64,000 bases of DNA from Stenotrophomonas sp. MYb238 (GTDB taxonomy: Bacteria; Pseudomonadota; Gammaproteobacteria; Xanthomonadales; Xanthomonadaceae). The notes beneath the pieces are model-generated. The model did not search any database. It saw only the letters and a list, made by a program, of their open reading frames with translations, and was not told the origin of the DNA. Shown in pieces: positions 44,804 through 53,697 of the stretch (position 1 is the first letter of the stretch; each line of letters begins with the position of its first letter). The translations under genes and the position numbers were made by a program. Location of the stretch: contig NZ_WIDL01000008.1 in assembly GCF_009496535.1 (NCBI RefSeq), forward strand, positions 62,001 to 126,000. Direction: 5' to 3'.

Positions 44804-44823
44804 GAGCGCACCTTGGTGCGCGA
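44800..44823 (+). repeat. Single REP, GCGCACCTTGGTGCGC type, supplying the murU stop codon
   Basis: GTAGGAGCGCACCTTGGTGCGCGA begins one base before the TAG that ends murU. There is no inverted partner nearby, unlike the other REPs here. Confidence 0.9.
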
Positions 44824-44846
44824 TGGGGCTTCCCCGGTGAAGCCTC

Positions 44847-45074
44847 GTGCGGGGGCAAGCCCCGCACCTGCGGAAACCACTGCGCCAACGCTCCGTTCAA
44901 CCACAGGCCGGGACTACGCTCCCGGTGCCGGCATTCAGCGCATCGGGGATAACCCAGGCCCACCTCGTTTCCGGGAGCAGGCTCCACTGGCGAGGGAACG
45001 GAGTCGTCGCAGGTACGGAGCTTGCCCCGTACGCCGCTTTCCCAGCGAGGCCTCGTGCGGGTCAAGCCCCGCAC
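44847..45074. repeat. Three copies of a second palindromic repeat family
   Basis: GTGCGGGGGCAAGCCCCGCAC (44847-44867), an inverted copy GTACGGGGCAAGCTCCGTAC on the minus strand (45032-45013) and GTGCGGGTCAAGCCCCGCAC (45055-45074). All share a CTGCG-type flank and, in the two direct copies, a CTCGT lead. They fill the gap between murU and hda (44804-45142), where I see no gene. Confidence 0.85.
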
Positions 45075-45142
45075 CTGCGCCAGCCGCTTGCCTCGTAGGG
45101 AACGCTCCTGGGTGAAACCCGGCAAGGCGGTAGCCGCACCGC

Positions 45143-45838
45143 TCAGGACGCGTCCAGCACCTTGCGCAGGAACGGCACGGTGATGCGCCGCTTGGCCGCG
45201 AGCGACTCGCGGTCGAGCCGGTCCAGCAGCACGACCAGTCCGCCCAGGTCGCGGCCGGTGCGGGTGAGCAGCCAGTCGATGGCCGCCTCGTCCAGCGCCA
45301 GCCCGCGCCGGATCGCACGCTCGCGCAGCACGGCGCCGCGTCCGTCGTCGTCCAGCGCGTCCAGCACGATGCGCCCGCACTGCGACAGCCGCGAGCGCAG
45401 GTCGGGCAGCACCAGCCCCAGCGCGTCGGGCGCGGCCGTGGCGGTATAGAGCAGGGTCACGCCCGCCGCGCGCGCGCGGTTGTGGAAGTCGAACAGCGCC
45501 ACTTCGTCATCGCGCCGGCCGGCGATGGCGTCCAGGCCGTCCAGCGCGACCACGTCGCGCCCTTCCAGCGCCTCCAGCGCATCGCGCAGGCGCCCTGCCG
45601 CGGCCTGCAGCGGCAGGTAGGCCGAACCGCGCCCGGCCTGCTCGGCGGCGGCGCACACGGCCAGCGCCAGGTGCGTCTTGCCGCTGCCGGCCGGACCGAC
45701 CAGATAGATCCAGTCGCGGCTGCCGCCGGTGGCGGCGGCGCGCAGCTGCGCCAGCGCCCCGTCCGGGGCGCCGATGAAGCTTTCCAATCGCTGGTCCGGC
45801 GGATAGCGCAGGGCCAGCGGCAACTGCGGCACGCTCAC
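45143..45838 (-). CDS. hda: DnaA regulatory inactivator Hda
   Basis: 231 residues, GTG start. Begins SVPQLPLALRYPPDQRLESFIG, the clamp-binding-type QLPL motif near the N terminus used by Hda to contact the sliding clamp. AAA+ motifs: GPAGSGKTHLALAV (Walker A), VVALDGLDAIAGRRDDEVALFDFHNRARA (Walker B region) and sensor LLYTATAAPDAL. Hda with the clamp stimulates ATP hydrolysis by DnaA to prevent over-initiation. Overlaps the stop of the perM-like gene (GTGA). Confidence 0.94.
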   Translation of the reverse strand: MSVPQLPLALRYPPDQRLESFIGAPDGALAQLRAAATGGSRDWIYLVGPAGSGKTHLALAVCAAAEQAGRGSAYLPLQAAAGRLRDALEALEGRDVVALDGLDAIAGRRDDEVALFDFHNRARAAGVTLLYTATAAPDALGLVLPDLRSRLSQCGRIVLDALDDDGRGAVLRERAIRRGLALDEAAIDWLLTRTGRDLGGLVVLLDRLDRESLAAKRRITVPFLRKVLDAS

Positions 45839-47007
45839 TTCGGTTCGACGTCCTTCGGCACGATGCCCAGGCCCGGCGCGGGCTCGCCGCTGGCGTGCAG
45901 CACGATGGTCGGGCCATGGCCGGCATACAGCTCGCTCTGCCGGTAGCGCTCGTGCGCGTAGCGCAGCAGCACGTTGATCACCGCCGCCGCCGGCAGCGCC
46001 AGCAGCATGCCGAGGAAGCCGAACAGCTGGCCGCCGGCCATCACCGCGAAGATCACCGCCACCGGATGCAGGCCGATCTTGTCGCCGACGATGCGCGGGG
46101 TGAGCACGTAGCTCTCCAGCAGCTGGCCGACGGTGAACACCACGCCGACCAGCGCCAGCAGCTTCAGGTCCACGCCCTGCGCCTGCACCAGCGCCGCCAG
46201 CACCGCCAGCACCACGCCGGTGGTCGCGCCCAGGTAGGGAATGAAGCTGATCAGCCCGGCGATCAGGCCGATCAGCAGGCCGAGGTTGAGCCCGACCAGC
46301 GACAGGCCGACCGCGTAGACCACGCCCAGCGCCAGCATCACCACGATCTGGCCGCGGATGAACGCGCCCAGCACCTCGTCGGATTCGCGCGCCAGCCGCG
46401 ACACGGTCTCGATGTGGTTGCGCGGGATCATCGCCGCCACGCGCTCGACCAGCCGGTCCCAGTCGCGCAGGAAGTAATAGGCCAGGATCGGCAGCAGCGC
46501 CAGGTTCACCACCCAGGTCACCATCGCAAAGCCCGAGCGCGACACGTAGCCGAACAGCGTGGTGGCGGCGCCGCCGGCCTGCTGCCAGTGCGTACGCACC
46601 CACTCGAACAGGCGCTCGGGCGCCAGCCAGCTGAGGATCTCCACGCCGGTGCGCTGCTCGATCCACGGCAGCGCCGTGCCCATCAGCCATTCCTGCGCCT
46701 GCGGCAGCGAGGCGGCAAGGGTGACGATCTGGCGCTGGATCAGCGGCACCAGGATCAGCAGCGCCAGCGCCAGCAGCAGGATCATCATCGCGAACACCAG
46801 GATCACCGCGGTGTTGCGCGAACGCCCGCGCGCCTCCAGCCGGTCCACCAGCGGATCGCCCAGCCAGGCCAGCATCAGCGCGACCACGAACGGGGTCAGG
46901 ATCGGCGCCAGCAGCCACACCACCCACAGGCCGAACGCCGCCAGCACGCCGCGCTGCAGACGGCGCAGGAACAGTGCGACTTCCGTATCCGCCGCAGCGC
47001 CGTTCAT
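45835..47007 (-). CDS. AI-2E family transporter / PerM-like permease
   Basis: 390 residues, 7-8 TM helices. Family features: FGLWVVWLLAPILTPFVVALMLAWLGDPLVDRLEARG near the start, YYFLRDWDRL, GQIVVMLALGVVYAVGLSLVGLNLGLLIGLIAGLISFIPYLGATTGVVLA and the C-terminal PAAAVINVLLRYAHERYRQSELY. PerM is commonly upstream of hda and near purM in gammaproteobacteria, as here. Substrate unknown; some relatives export AI-2, others are Na+/H+ antiporters. Overlaps the DUF2066 gene by 4 bp. Confidence 0.93.
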   Translation of the reverse strand: MNGAAADTEVALFLRRLQRGVLAAFGLWVVWLLAPILTPFVVALMLAWLGDPLVDRLEARGRSRNTAVILVFAMMILLLALALLILVPLIQRQIVTLAASLPQAQEWLMGTALPWIEQRTGVEILSWLAPERLFEWVRTHWQQAGGAATTLFGYVSRSGFAMVTWVVNLALLPILAYYFLRDWDRLVERVAAMIPRNHIETVSRLARESDEVLGAFIRGQIVVMLALGVVYAVGLSLVGLNLGLLIGLIAGLISFIPYLGATTGVVLAVLAALVQAQGVDLKLLALVGVVFTVGQLLESYVLTPRIVGDKIGLHPVAVIFAVMAGGQLFGFLGMLLALPAAAVINVLLRYAHERYRQSELYAGHGPTIVLHASGEPAPGLGIVPKDVEPK

Positions 47008-48101
47008 CGGACGCGGTACTCGGCCGGGCCGGAGGCCGGCGCGCCTTCGGCGGGCGGCGCAACCGGCTGCAGCGCGGCGTCCGCGCCGAGCATGCGGTTC
47101 AGCCCCTGCAGGCCGCTCATCAGTTCCAGGTCCAGCTCCAGGCGGTCGCTGGAGGCCTGCACCGGCACCATCGAACGCACCACCGCCACCGACTGCAGGG
47201 TCGCGGCCACGCGCAGGTAGTCGGCGGCGGTCCGCAGGCCGCTGATGCGGATGCGGTAGGTGCCGGCCGCGCCGGCCACCGGCGCCTTGGCATAACGCTT
47301 GACCAGCGCGTCGGCCGCGCCGTCGGCGCCGCCGGCCATCGCGCGGCGGGCATCGCCGTCGCGGGTGGTCCACTTGGCCAGTTCGCGGCCGTCGTCGACG
47401 AACACCCAGTCGGCCAGCCAGCCGCCGCCGCTGGCGCGGTACAGCTTGCCGACCAGTTGCATGGGCGGCGCATAGCGCGCCGAGGCGCGGGCGATGGCGG
47501 CGGTGTCCTGGCGCCAGATCGCACCGACCAGCGCCTGCTCGGCCGCGCCGCCGCCGGGCAGGCCCAGGCGGAAGCCGCGTTCGATGGCGCGGTCCAGCAG
47601 CGGACGCGCGGCGTTGGCCTGCTGCACCCCCACCAGACGCGGGCCGCTGCCGTCGTCGATCGCCATCCAGACCACCGGCTTGGGCCGCGGCTGCGGCCAT
47701 ATCGGCAGCCCCAGCGCCGCCACCAGCCCATCCACGTCGTCCTGGCGGAAGCGCGCCACCAGCATGGTGCGGAAGCTCGGCGCCCCGGACGCGGAGACGC
47801 TCTGGTCCTGGCGGTAGTCGTAGCTCTCGACCATGTCCCTGGCGCTGCGCAGCGCCTGCGCCACGCCCGGGCGGGTCATGGCGCTGCGGTCGCCGGACAG
47901 CTTGCCCAGCACCGCGCCCAGCGCGCGCGCCAGGGCGCCGTTGCGGTCGGCGTCGCCCTGGCTGTTGACCGGGACCTCGGCCTCGTAGGGGTTCTGCGCG
48001 CTGGCCACGTCGCCCTCGGTACGCATGCCGGACTGCGCATGCGCCGCCGGGACGGACAGGCAGAACGCCAGAAACAGGGAAAAGGCCAGGCTGCGACGCA
48101 T
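47004..48101 (-). CDS. DUF2066 domain exported protein
   Basis: 365 residues: signal peptide MRRSLAFSLFLAFCLSVPAAHAQ, then the DUF2066 domain (YEAEVPVNSQGDADRNGALARALGAVLGKLSGDRSAMTRPGV ... SYDYRQDQ ... PRPKPVVWMAIDD). Unknown function, periplasmic; conserved next to perM and purM. The start at 48101 gives the cleanest signal peptide; an in-frame ATG at 48113 is possible. First gene of the DUF2066-perM-hda operon. Confidence 0.9.
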   Translation of the reverse strand: MRRSLAFSLFLAFCLSVPAAHAQSGMRTEGDVASAQNPYEAEVPVNSQGDADRNGALARALGAVLGKLSGDRSAMTRPGVAQALRSARDMVESYDYRQDQSVSASGAPSFRTMLVARFRQDDVDGLVAALGLPIWPQPRPKPVVWMAIDDGSGPRLVGVQQANAARPLLDRAIERGFRLGLPGGGAAEQALVGAIWRQDTAAIARASARYAPPMQLVGKLYRASGGGWLADWVFVDDGRELAKWTTRDGDARRAMAGGADGAADALVKRYAKAPVAGAAGTYRIRISGLRTAADYLRVAATLQSVAVVRSMVPVQASSDRLELDLELMSGLQGLNRMLGADAALQPVAPPAEGAPASGPAEYRVR

Positions 48102-48210
48102 TGAGGGTTCCATTGCTCGACGGTTCCGGTGGGAATTGTTGCCCGAATGCGGCCTTGGCGCCAACGTGGCCTGTTAAAATCGCCCGTTCCCCCCGCCAGT
48201 GCAGCCGCCC

Positions 48211-49269
48211 GTGACCAGTTCCCCGACTTCCGCCAACTCTCCCCTGACCTACCGTGACGCCGGCGTGGACATCGACGCGGGCAACGAACTGGTCGAACGC
48301 ATCAAGCCGCTGGTCAAGCGCAGCTTCCGCCCCGAGGTGATGGGCGGCCTGGGCGGCTTCGGCGCGCTGTTCGACCTGTCGGGCAAGTACCGCGAGCCGG
48401 TGCTGGTGTCGGGCACGGACGGCGTCGGCACCAAGCTCAAGCTGGCCCAGCAGCTCGGCCGCCACGACACCATCGGCATCGACCTGGTCGCCATGTGCGT
48501 GAACGACGTGCTGGTGCAGGGCGCCGAGCCGCTGTTCTTCCTGGATTACTTCGCCACCGGCAAGCTGGACATCGACACCGCCGCGGCGGTGGTCGGCGGC
48601 ATCGCCAACGGCTGCACCGAGGCCGGCTGCGCGCTGATCGGCGGCGAGACCGCCGAGATGCCCGACATGTACGCGCCCGGCGAGTACGACCTGGCCGGCT
48701 TCACCGTGGCGGCGGTGGAGAAGAGCGAACTGAAGGACGGCGCGGCCGTGCGGCAGGGCGACGTGCTGATCGGCATCGCCTCCTCCGGCCCGCATTCCAA
48801 CGGCTACTCGCTGGTGCGCCGCATCTACGACCGCGCCGGCCAGCCGGCCGAGCTAGTGCTGGAAGACGGCGTGAAGCTGGTGGACGCGCTGATGGCGCCG
48901 ACCCGCCTGTACGTCAAGCCGATCCTGTCGCTGCTCAAGCAGCACGGCGCCGCCATCCACGGCATGGCCCACGTCACCGGCGGCGGCCTGACCGAGAACA
49001 TCATCCGCGTCGTGCCCGACGGCCTGGGGCTGGACATCGACGCCGGCAGCTGGACGCTGCCGCCGGTGTTCCAGTGGCTGCAGCGCGAGGGCAACGTCGC
49101 CGACAGCGAGATGTGGCGCACCTTCAACTGCGGCATCGGCTTCGTGCTGCTGGTGCCGGCCGACCAGGCCGCCGCCATCGGCGCCTCGCTGGACGCGCTG
49201 CAGCTGGCGCACTGGCGGATCGGCGAAGTGGTCGCCGCCAGCGGCGCCGAGCGCGTGCGCATCGGCTGA
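48211..49269 (+). CDS. purM: Phosphoribosylformylglycinamidine cyclo-ligase (AIR synthetase)
   Basis: 352 residues, GTG start. PurM closes the imidazole ring in purine synthesis. [28 protein letters not shown] is the family opening; [66 protein letters not shown] and [16 protein letters not shown] are all intact. A TAAAAT box (48175-48180) lies 31 bp upstream. GTG at 48211 chosen over 48199 to match the usual N terminus. Confidence 0.97.
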   Translation: MTSSPTSANSPLTYRDAGVDIDAGNELVERIKPLVKRSFRPEVMGGLGGFGALFDLSGKYREPVLVSGTDGVGTKLKLAQQLGRHDTIGIDLVAMCVNDVLVQGAEPLFFLDYFATGKLDIDTAAAVVGGIANGCTEAGCALIGGETAEMPDMYAPGEYDLAGFTVAAVEKSELKDGAAVRQGDVLIGIASSGPHSNGYSLVRRIYDRAGQPAELVLEDGVKLVDALMAPTRLYVKPILSLLKQHGAAIHGMAHVTGGGLTENIIRVVPDGLGLDIDAGSWTLPPVFQWLQREGNVADSEMWRTFNCGIGFVLLVPADQAAAIGASLDALQLAHWRIGEVVAASGAERVRIG

Positions 49270-49295
49270 CCCCGTCCGGCCGCAAGGTGCCACTC

Positions 49296-49739
49296 ATGGA
49301 TGCGCCGAACGCCCCCGTTCCGCCCCCCGCGCTGGGCGAGGACGACGCCAGCCAGCTGCGTCTCCTGTCGATCTTCCACTACGTGGTGGCGGCGATCACC
49401 GGGCTGTTCTCGTTGTTCCCCGTGCTGCACCTGGTGATGGGGCTGGCCATGGTCAGCGGCAAACTGCCGATGGACCCGGGCGCCTCGGGGACGGAAGCTT
49501 TCGGCCCGCAGCTGTTCGGCTGGTTCTTCGTCGCCTTCGCCAGCGTATTCATCGCCTGCGGCCTGATCCTGGCCGGCTTCATGGCCTATGCCGGCCGCTG
49601 CCTGGCGCAGCGCCGGCGCCACCTGCTGTGCCTGGTGGTGGCCGCCATCTCCTGCATGATGATGCCCGTCGGCACGGTGCTCGGCGTGTTCACCCTGATC
49701 GTGCTGGTGCGGCCTTCGGTCAAGGCGGCCTTCGCTTGA
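49296..49739 (+). CDS. Hypothetical membrane protein between purM and purN
   Basis: 147 residues with three to four hydrophobic segments (SIFHYVVAAITGLFSLFPVLHLVMGLAMVSG; LFGWFFVAFASVFIACGLILAGFMAYA; LLCLVVAAISCMMMPVGTVLGVFTLIVLVRPSVKAAF). Proteins of this form are scattered in Xanthomonadaceae; I recognise no named family. 26 bp after purM, probably cotranscribed. Confidence 0.8.
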   Translation: MDAPNAPVPPPALGEDDASQLRLLSIFHYVVAAITGLFSLFPVLHLVMGLAMVSGKLPMDPGASGTEAFGPQLFGWFFVAFASVFIACGLILAGFMAYAGRCLAQRRRHLLCLVVAAISCMMMPVGTVLGVFTLIVLVRPSVKAAFA

Positions 49740-49782
49740 ACGGCGCATCACCGCCCTTGTTCCCGTGCCCGGGCCGCGCCGC

Positions 49783-50391
49783 ATGAGCCCCGCCAAGAAG
49801 GCCGCGTTCGCCGGCGTGCTGGCCGTGTTCCTGCTCACCTGGATCAAGCCGCTGTGGCCGCTGGAACAGGCGCTGCACAGTTCGCTGACCGTGGCCGGGC
49901 TGGCGGCGCTGTGGTGGGTGGACCGGCGCTGGCCGCTGGGCGGCGGCGCCTTCGCCGCGGTCTGCGGCTTCATCGCCCTGCACTGCATCGGCGCGCGCTG
50001 GCTGTATTCCAACGTGCCGTACGACGCATGGCTGCAGGCCCTGACCGGCTGGTCGCCGGGCGCGGCCTTCGGCTGGCAGCGCAACCATTTCGACCGGTTG
50101 ATCCATCTCCTCTATGGCCTCTGCTTCACGCCCGCGCTGGCGCAGCTGGCGCGCCATGCCTGGCCGGCGCTGCGCGGCGGGCAGGCGTTCGTGCTGGCGG
50201 CGATGGCGGTCATGTGTTCCAGCCTGGTCTACGAGTGGCTGGAATGGGGCATCGCCCTGGCGCTGTCGCCGGAAGCGGCCGAGGCCTACAACGGCCAGCA
50301 GGGCGATGTCTGGGACGCGCACGCCGACATGCTGCTGGCCACCGTCGGCAGCCTGCTGGCATGGCCGCTGGCCAGGCGGGTGCCGCGATGA
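49783..50391 (+). CDS. DUF2238 / YjdF-like inner-membrane protein
   Basis: 202 residues and about five TM helices. The motif GWQRNHFDRLIHLLYGLCFTPALAQL and SLVYEWLEWGIALALSPEAAEAYNGQQGDVWDAHADMLLATVGSLLA matches the YjdF/DUF2238 family of unknown function. The ATG at 49783 is favoured over the GTG at 49765. It overlaps purN by 4 bp (ATGA), so it is coupled to a purine gene without evident functional link. Confidence 0.88.
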   Translation: MSPAKKAAFAGVLAVFLLTWIKPLWPLEQALHSSLTVAGLAALWWVDRRWPLGGGAFAAVCGFIALHCIGARWLYSNVPYDAWLQALTGWSPGAAFGWQRNHFDRLIHLLYGLCFTPALAQLARHAWPALRGGQAFVLAAMAVMCSSLVYEWLEWGIALALSPEAAEAYNGQQGDVWDAHADMLLATVGSLLAWPLARRVPR

Positions 50392-51047
50392 ACGCGCCGG
50401 CGCGCATCGCCGTGCTCGCCTCCGGGCGCGGCAGCAACCTGCAATGCCTGCTGGACGGCGTCGCCGCCGGGCAGCTGCACGCGCGCATCGTCGGCGTGTT
50501 CTCCGACAAGCCCGGCGCCGCGGCGCTGGACAAGGTCGCCCCGGCGCAGCGCTGGGCGCGCCCGCCCAGGGACTTCGACAACCGCGAGGCCTTCGACGCC
50601 GCGCTCGGCGATGCGGTGGCCGCCTGCGCGCCGGACTGGATCGTCTGCGCCGGCTACATGCGCATCCTCGGCACCGGCTTCGTGCAGCGCTTCGCCGGCC
50701 GCCTGGTCAACATCCACCCGTCGCTGCTGCCGCTGCACAAGGGCCTGCACACCCATGCCCGCGCCCTCGAGGCCGGCGACGCGGAGCACGGCGCAAGCGT
50801 GCATTTCGTCGTGCCGGAACTGGACGCCGGCGCGGTGATCGCCCAGGCGCGGGTCCCGGTCCTGCCCGGCGACGACGCCGAGGCGCTGGCCGCGCGGGTG
50901 CTGGCGGTCGAACACCCGCTGCTGCTGGCGGCCGTGCGCCTGCTGGTCGAAGGACGCGTAACTGAACAGGATGGCAGGGTCCTGCTCGATGGTCAGTCCC
51001 TGTTTAGTCCGCTGCGCCTAGATTCCGCCGGAACGCTGACAGCCTGA
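50388..51047 (+). CDS. purN: Phosphoribosylglycinamide formyltransferase
   Basis: 219 residues. PurN transfers formyl from 10-formyl-tetrahydrofolate to GAR. IAVLASGRGSNLQCLLDG at the start, AGYMRILGTGFVQRFAGRLVNIHPSLLPLHKGLHTHARALEAGDAEHGASVHFV with catalytic Asn-His (NIHPS) and the HGASVHFVVPELDAG segment with Asp. Usual order purM-purN, interrupted by two membrane-protein genes. Confidence 0.96.
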   Translation: MNAPARIAVLASGRGSNLQCLLDGVAAGQLHARIVGVFSDKPGAAALDKVAPAQRWARPPRDFDNREAFDAALGDAVAACAPDWIVCAGYMRILGTGFVQRFAGRLVNIHPSLLPLHKGLHTHARALEAGDAEHGASVHFVVPELDAGAVIAQARVPVLPGDDAEALAARVLAVEHPLLLAAVRLLVEGRVTEQDGRVLLDGQSLFSPLRLDSAGTLTA

Positions 51048-51110
51048 TCCGCACATGCCGCTGATGCGCAGGCTGGCATGATCCCCATTCCACCCCGCCC
51101 CGACCCGAGC

Positions 51111-51881
51111 ATGACGACCGCCCTACTCAAACCGCTGCTGCTGGCGAGCCTGCTGACCGCGCTGCCGGTCGTGGCCCAGGAAGCCCCGCAGGCCGGCGCC
51201 ATGGCGCTGCCGCAGGCCGAATGGGACCCGCCGGCGCTGGAGCCGTTCGTCGCCACCTACCAGGCCTTCTACAAGGGCAGGGAAGCCGGCGATGCGACCA
51301 TGCGCGTGGTCCACAACGAAGGCAGCCGCTGGCGCGTGGACATGGCCGTGCGCGGCCGCCGCGGGTTCGCCGGCGTGCTCGGCCTGAACCTGGAGCAGAG
51401 CACGGTCTTCGACAACGAGGGCGCGGTATACGTGCCGCTGAGCCAGAGCACGGTGAAGAAGGCGCTGTTCCTCGGCAAGAAGGTCACCGGCACCTACAAC
51501 TGGCAGGACGGCACCGCGCAGTGGCAGGGCGACCTGAAGAAGGAACGCCAGCGCCCGATCCCGCTGCAGCATGGCGACCAGAGCGCGCTGCTGCTCAACC
51601 TGTCGCTGATGCGCGACGCCCGCCCCGGCCAGCCGCTGCGCTACCGCTACGTGGACGTGGGCCGGGTGCGCCAGTACGAATACCAGGCCGCCGCCGGCAC
51701 CGAGACCGTGCAGGTCGGCGACCTCAGCTACGACGCGCTGCGCGTCTACCGCACCAATGGCGGCAACGACGAAACCATCCTGTGGATCGCCAACGGCGTG
51801 CCGACCCCGGTGCGCATCCTGCAACGGGAAGACGGCGAGGATGCCATCGACCTGCGCCTGACCGAGTACCAAGGAGCCTGA
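51111..51881 (+). CDS. DUF3108 exported protein, first of a tandem pair
   Basis: 256 residues. Signal peptide (MTTALLKPLLLASLLTALPVVAQ), then a DUF3108 beta-barrel domain: LEPFVATYQAFYKGREAGDATMRV, QSTVKKALFLGKKVTGTYNWQDGTAQWQGDLKKERQRPIPLQHGDQSALLLNLSLMRDA and ILWIANGVPTPVRILQREDGEDAIDLRLTEYQG. DUF3108 proteins are periplasmic with no established function. The downstream gene is a paralogue; only 2 bp separate them. Confidence 0.88.
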   Translation: MTTALLKPLLLASLLTALPVVAQEAPQAGAMALPQAEWDPPALEPFVATYQAFYKGREAGDATMRVVHNEGSRWRVDMAVRGRRGFAGVLGLNLEQSTVFDNEGAVYVPLSQSTVKKALFLGKKVTGTYNWQDGTAQWQGDLKKERQRPIPLQHGDQSALLLNLSLMRDARPGQPLRYRYVDVGRVRQYEYQAAAGTETVQVGDLSYDALRVYRTNGGNDETILWIANGVPTPVRILQREDGEDAIDLRLTEYQGA

Positions 51882-51883
51882 GC

Positions 51884-52567
51884 ATGAAACCCTTCCTGCG
51901 TCCCCTTCCGCTGGCCGTCGCCGCCCTGGCCGCGCTGGCCAGCGTGCCCGCGTTCGCGGTGCAGCCCTTCACCGCCAACTACCAGGCCAGCTACATGGGC
52001 CTGCAGGCCAACGGCATGATGACCCTGGCCGCGGACAGCGGCGGCAAGTGGCGCTACACGCTGCAGGTGAAGAACCAGCTGGCCGAACTCAGCCAGAGCA
52101 CTCTGTTCGACGAGCAGAACGGCCGCCTGCGCCCGCTGAGCAGCCACGATGCCTCGGTGATCCCGTTCAAGCGCCGCACGGTCGAGGCGCGCTACGACTG
52201 GGGCAGCAACCAGGCCACTTGGAGCGGCGATGTGAAACCCGACCGGCGCGGACCCGTGCAGCTGCAGAACGGCGACATGGACGGCCTGCTGATCAACCTG
52301 GCCATCGCCCGCGACGTCGCCGCCGGCAAGCCGCTCAACTACCGCATGGTGGATGGCGGCCGGGTCAAGACGCTGTCCTACCGCGTCGTCGGCAAGGAAA
52401 ACATGACCGTCGACGGCAAGGCCGTGGAAGCGACCAAGGTCTCGCGCGTGGATGGCGACAAGGAGCAGATCGCCTGGATCGCGCCGGGCCTGCCGGTGCC
52501 GGTGCGCCTGCTGCAGCGCGAAGGCGGCAAGGACGCGCTGGACCTGACGATCAAGTCGCTGCGCTGA
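51884..52567 (+). CDS. DUF3108 exported protein, second of a tandem pair
   Basis: 227 residues. Signal peptide (MKPFLRPLPLAVAALAALASVPAFA), domain start VQPFTANYQASYMGLQANGMMTL, then RGPVQLQNGDMDGLLINLAIARDV and IAWIAPGLPVPVRLLQREGGKDALDLTIKSLR. Parallel blocks in the upstream gene show a tandem duplication followed by strong divergence. AAGGAGC precedes the ATG. Confidence 0.9.
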   Translation: MKPFLRPLPLAVAALAALASVPAFAVQPFTANYQASYMGLQANGMMTLAADSGGKWRYTLQVKNQLAELSQSTLFDEQNGRLRPLSSHDASVIPFKRRTVEARYDWGSNQATWSGDVKPDRRGPVQLQNGDMDGLLINLAIARDVAAGKPLNYRMVDGGRVKTLSYRVVGKENMTVDGKAVEATKVSRVDGDKEQIAWIAPGLPVPVRLLQREGGKDALDLTIKSLR

Positions 52568-52580
52568 GCCGCGGCCCCCC

Positions 52581-52647
52581 GTAGGAGCGACTTCAGTCGC
52601 GAGGGGCTTCACCGGGAAAGCTTCATCGCGACTGAAGTCGCTCCTAC
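52581..52647. repeat. REP pair, GCGACTTCAGTCGC type
   Basis: Inverted copies of GTAGGAGCGACTTCAGTCGCGA with a spacer GGGGCTTCACCGGGAAAGCTT. Third stem type in the window, again with both arms altered together. Lies between the convergent DUF3108 and sucD genes. Confidence 0.95.
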
Positions 52648-52673
52648 AAAAACAAAAGAGCGGCAGCGCACAA

Positions 52674-52705
52674 ACGAAAAGGCCGCCTGAAGGCGGCCTT
52701 TTCGT
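52674..52705. terminator. Bidirectional Rho-independent terminator (DUF3108 genes / sucCD)
   Basis: A perfect 14-bp stem ACGAAAAGGCCGCC / GGCGGCCTTTTCGT with a TGAA loop. The A- and T-rich ends give U-tracts in both directions. Confidence 0.92.
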
Positions 52706-52723
52706 TGCGCGTCGCGGCAGGTC

Positions 52724-53599
52724 TTACTTGACCAGCTTGGCGATGGCCGCGCCCAGGTCGCCCGGCGAACGCACGGTGACGACGCCAGCGGCTTCCATCG
52801 CGGCGAACTTGCCTTCGGCGGTGCCCTTGCCGCCCGAGGCGATCGCACCGGCGTGGCCCATGCGCTTGCCGGCCGGAGCCGAGGCGCCGGCGATGAAGCC
52901 GACGACCGGCTTCTTCACGTGGGCCTTGATGTACTCCGCACCGGCTTCCTCGGCGTCGCCGCCGATCTCGCCGACCATGATGATGCCTTCGGTCTGCGGG
53001 TCTTCGTTGAACAGCTTCAGGCAGTCGACGAAGTTCAGGCCGTTGATCGGGTCGCCACCGATGCCGATGCAGGTGGACTGGCCCAGGCCGACTTCGGTGG
53101 TCTGCTTCACGGCTTCATAGGTCAGCGTGCCCGAACGCGACACGATGCCGATCTTGCCCGGCTTGTGGATGTGGCCCGGCATGATGCCGATCTTGCACTC
53201 GCCCGGGGTGATCACGCCGGGGCAGTTCGGCCCGATCAGCACGGTGTCCGGGTGCGAGCTCTTCAGCACGTTGTCCACGCGCAGCATGTCCAGCACCGGG
53301 ATGCCCTCGGTGATGCAGACGATGACCTTGATGCCGGCAGCGGCCGCTTCCAGGATCGCGTCGGCCGCGAACGGCGGCGGCACGTAGATCACCGACGCGT
53401 CGGCGCCGGTGCTGGCCACGGCATCGGCCACGGTGTTGAACACCGGCAGGTCGATATGGGTGGTGCCGCCCTTGCCCGGGGTGACGCCGCCGACGACCTG
53501 GGTGCCGTACTCGATCATCTGGGTGGCGTGGAAGGTGCCCTGCTGGCCGGTGAAGCCCTGCACGATCACCTTGGTGTTCTTGTTGATCAAAACGGACAT
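52724..53599 (-). CDS. sucD: Succinyl-CoA synthetase alpha subunit
   Basis: 291 residues. TCA cycle enzyme making succinate and ATP/GTP from succinyl-CoA. [43 protein letters not shown] is the CoA-binding N terminus, [22 protein letters not shown] and [37 protein letters not shown] follow, and the phosphohistidine lies in [24 protein letters not shown] at 53599, 181 bp after sucC. Confidence 0.97.
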   Translation of the reverse strand: MSVLINKNTKVIVQGFTGQQGTFHATQMIEYGTQVVGGVTPGKGGTTHIDLPVFNTVADAVASTGADASVIYVPPPFAADAILEAAAAGIKVIVCITEGIPVLDMLRVDNVLKSSHPDTVLIGPNCPGVITPGECKIGIMPGHIHKPGKIGIVSRSGTLTYEAVKQTTEVGLGQSTCIGIGGDPINGLNFVDCLKLFNEDPQTEGIIMVGEIGGDAEEAGAEYIKAHVKKPVVGFIAGASAPAGKRMGHAGAIASGGKGTAEGKFAAMEAAGVVTVRSPGDLGAAIAKLVK

Positions 53600-53697
53600 T
53601 CGTTTGAGTCCTCTGAATCTCTTGCTGTTTATCGGCTTCGGAACCACGTGATGTTCCGCCATGCGAAACATCGCTCAGGCATGCCTCCCTATCCCCC

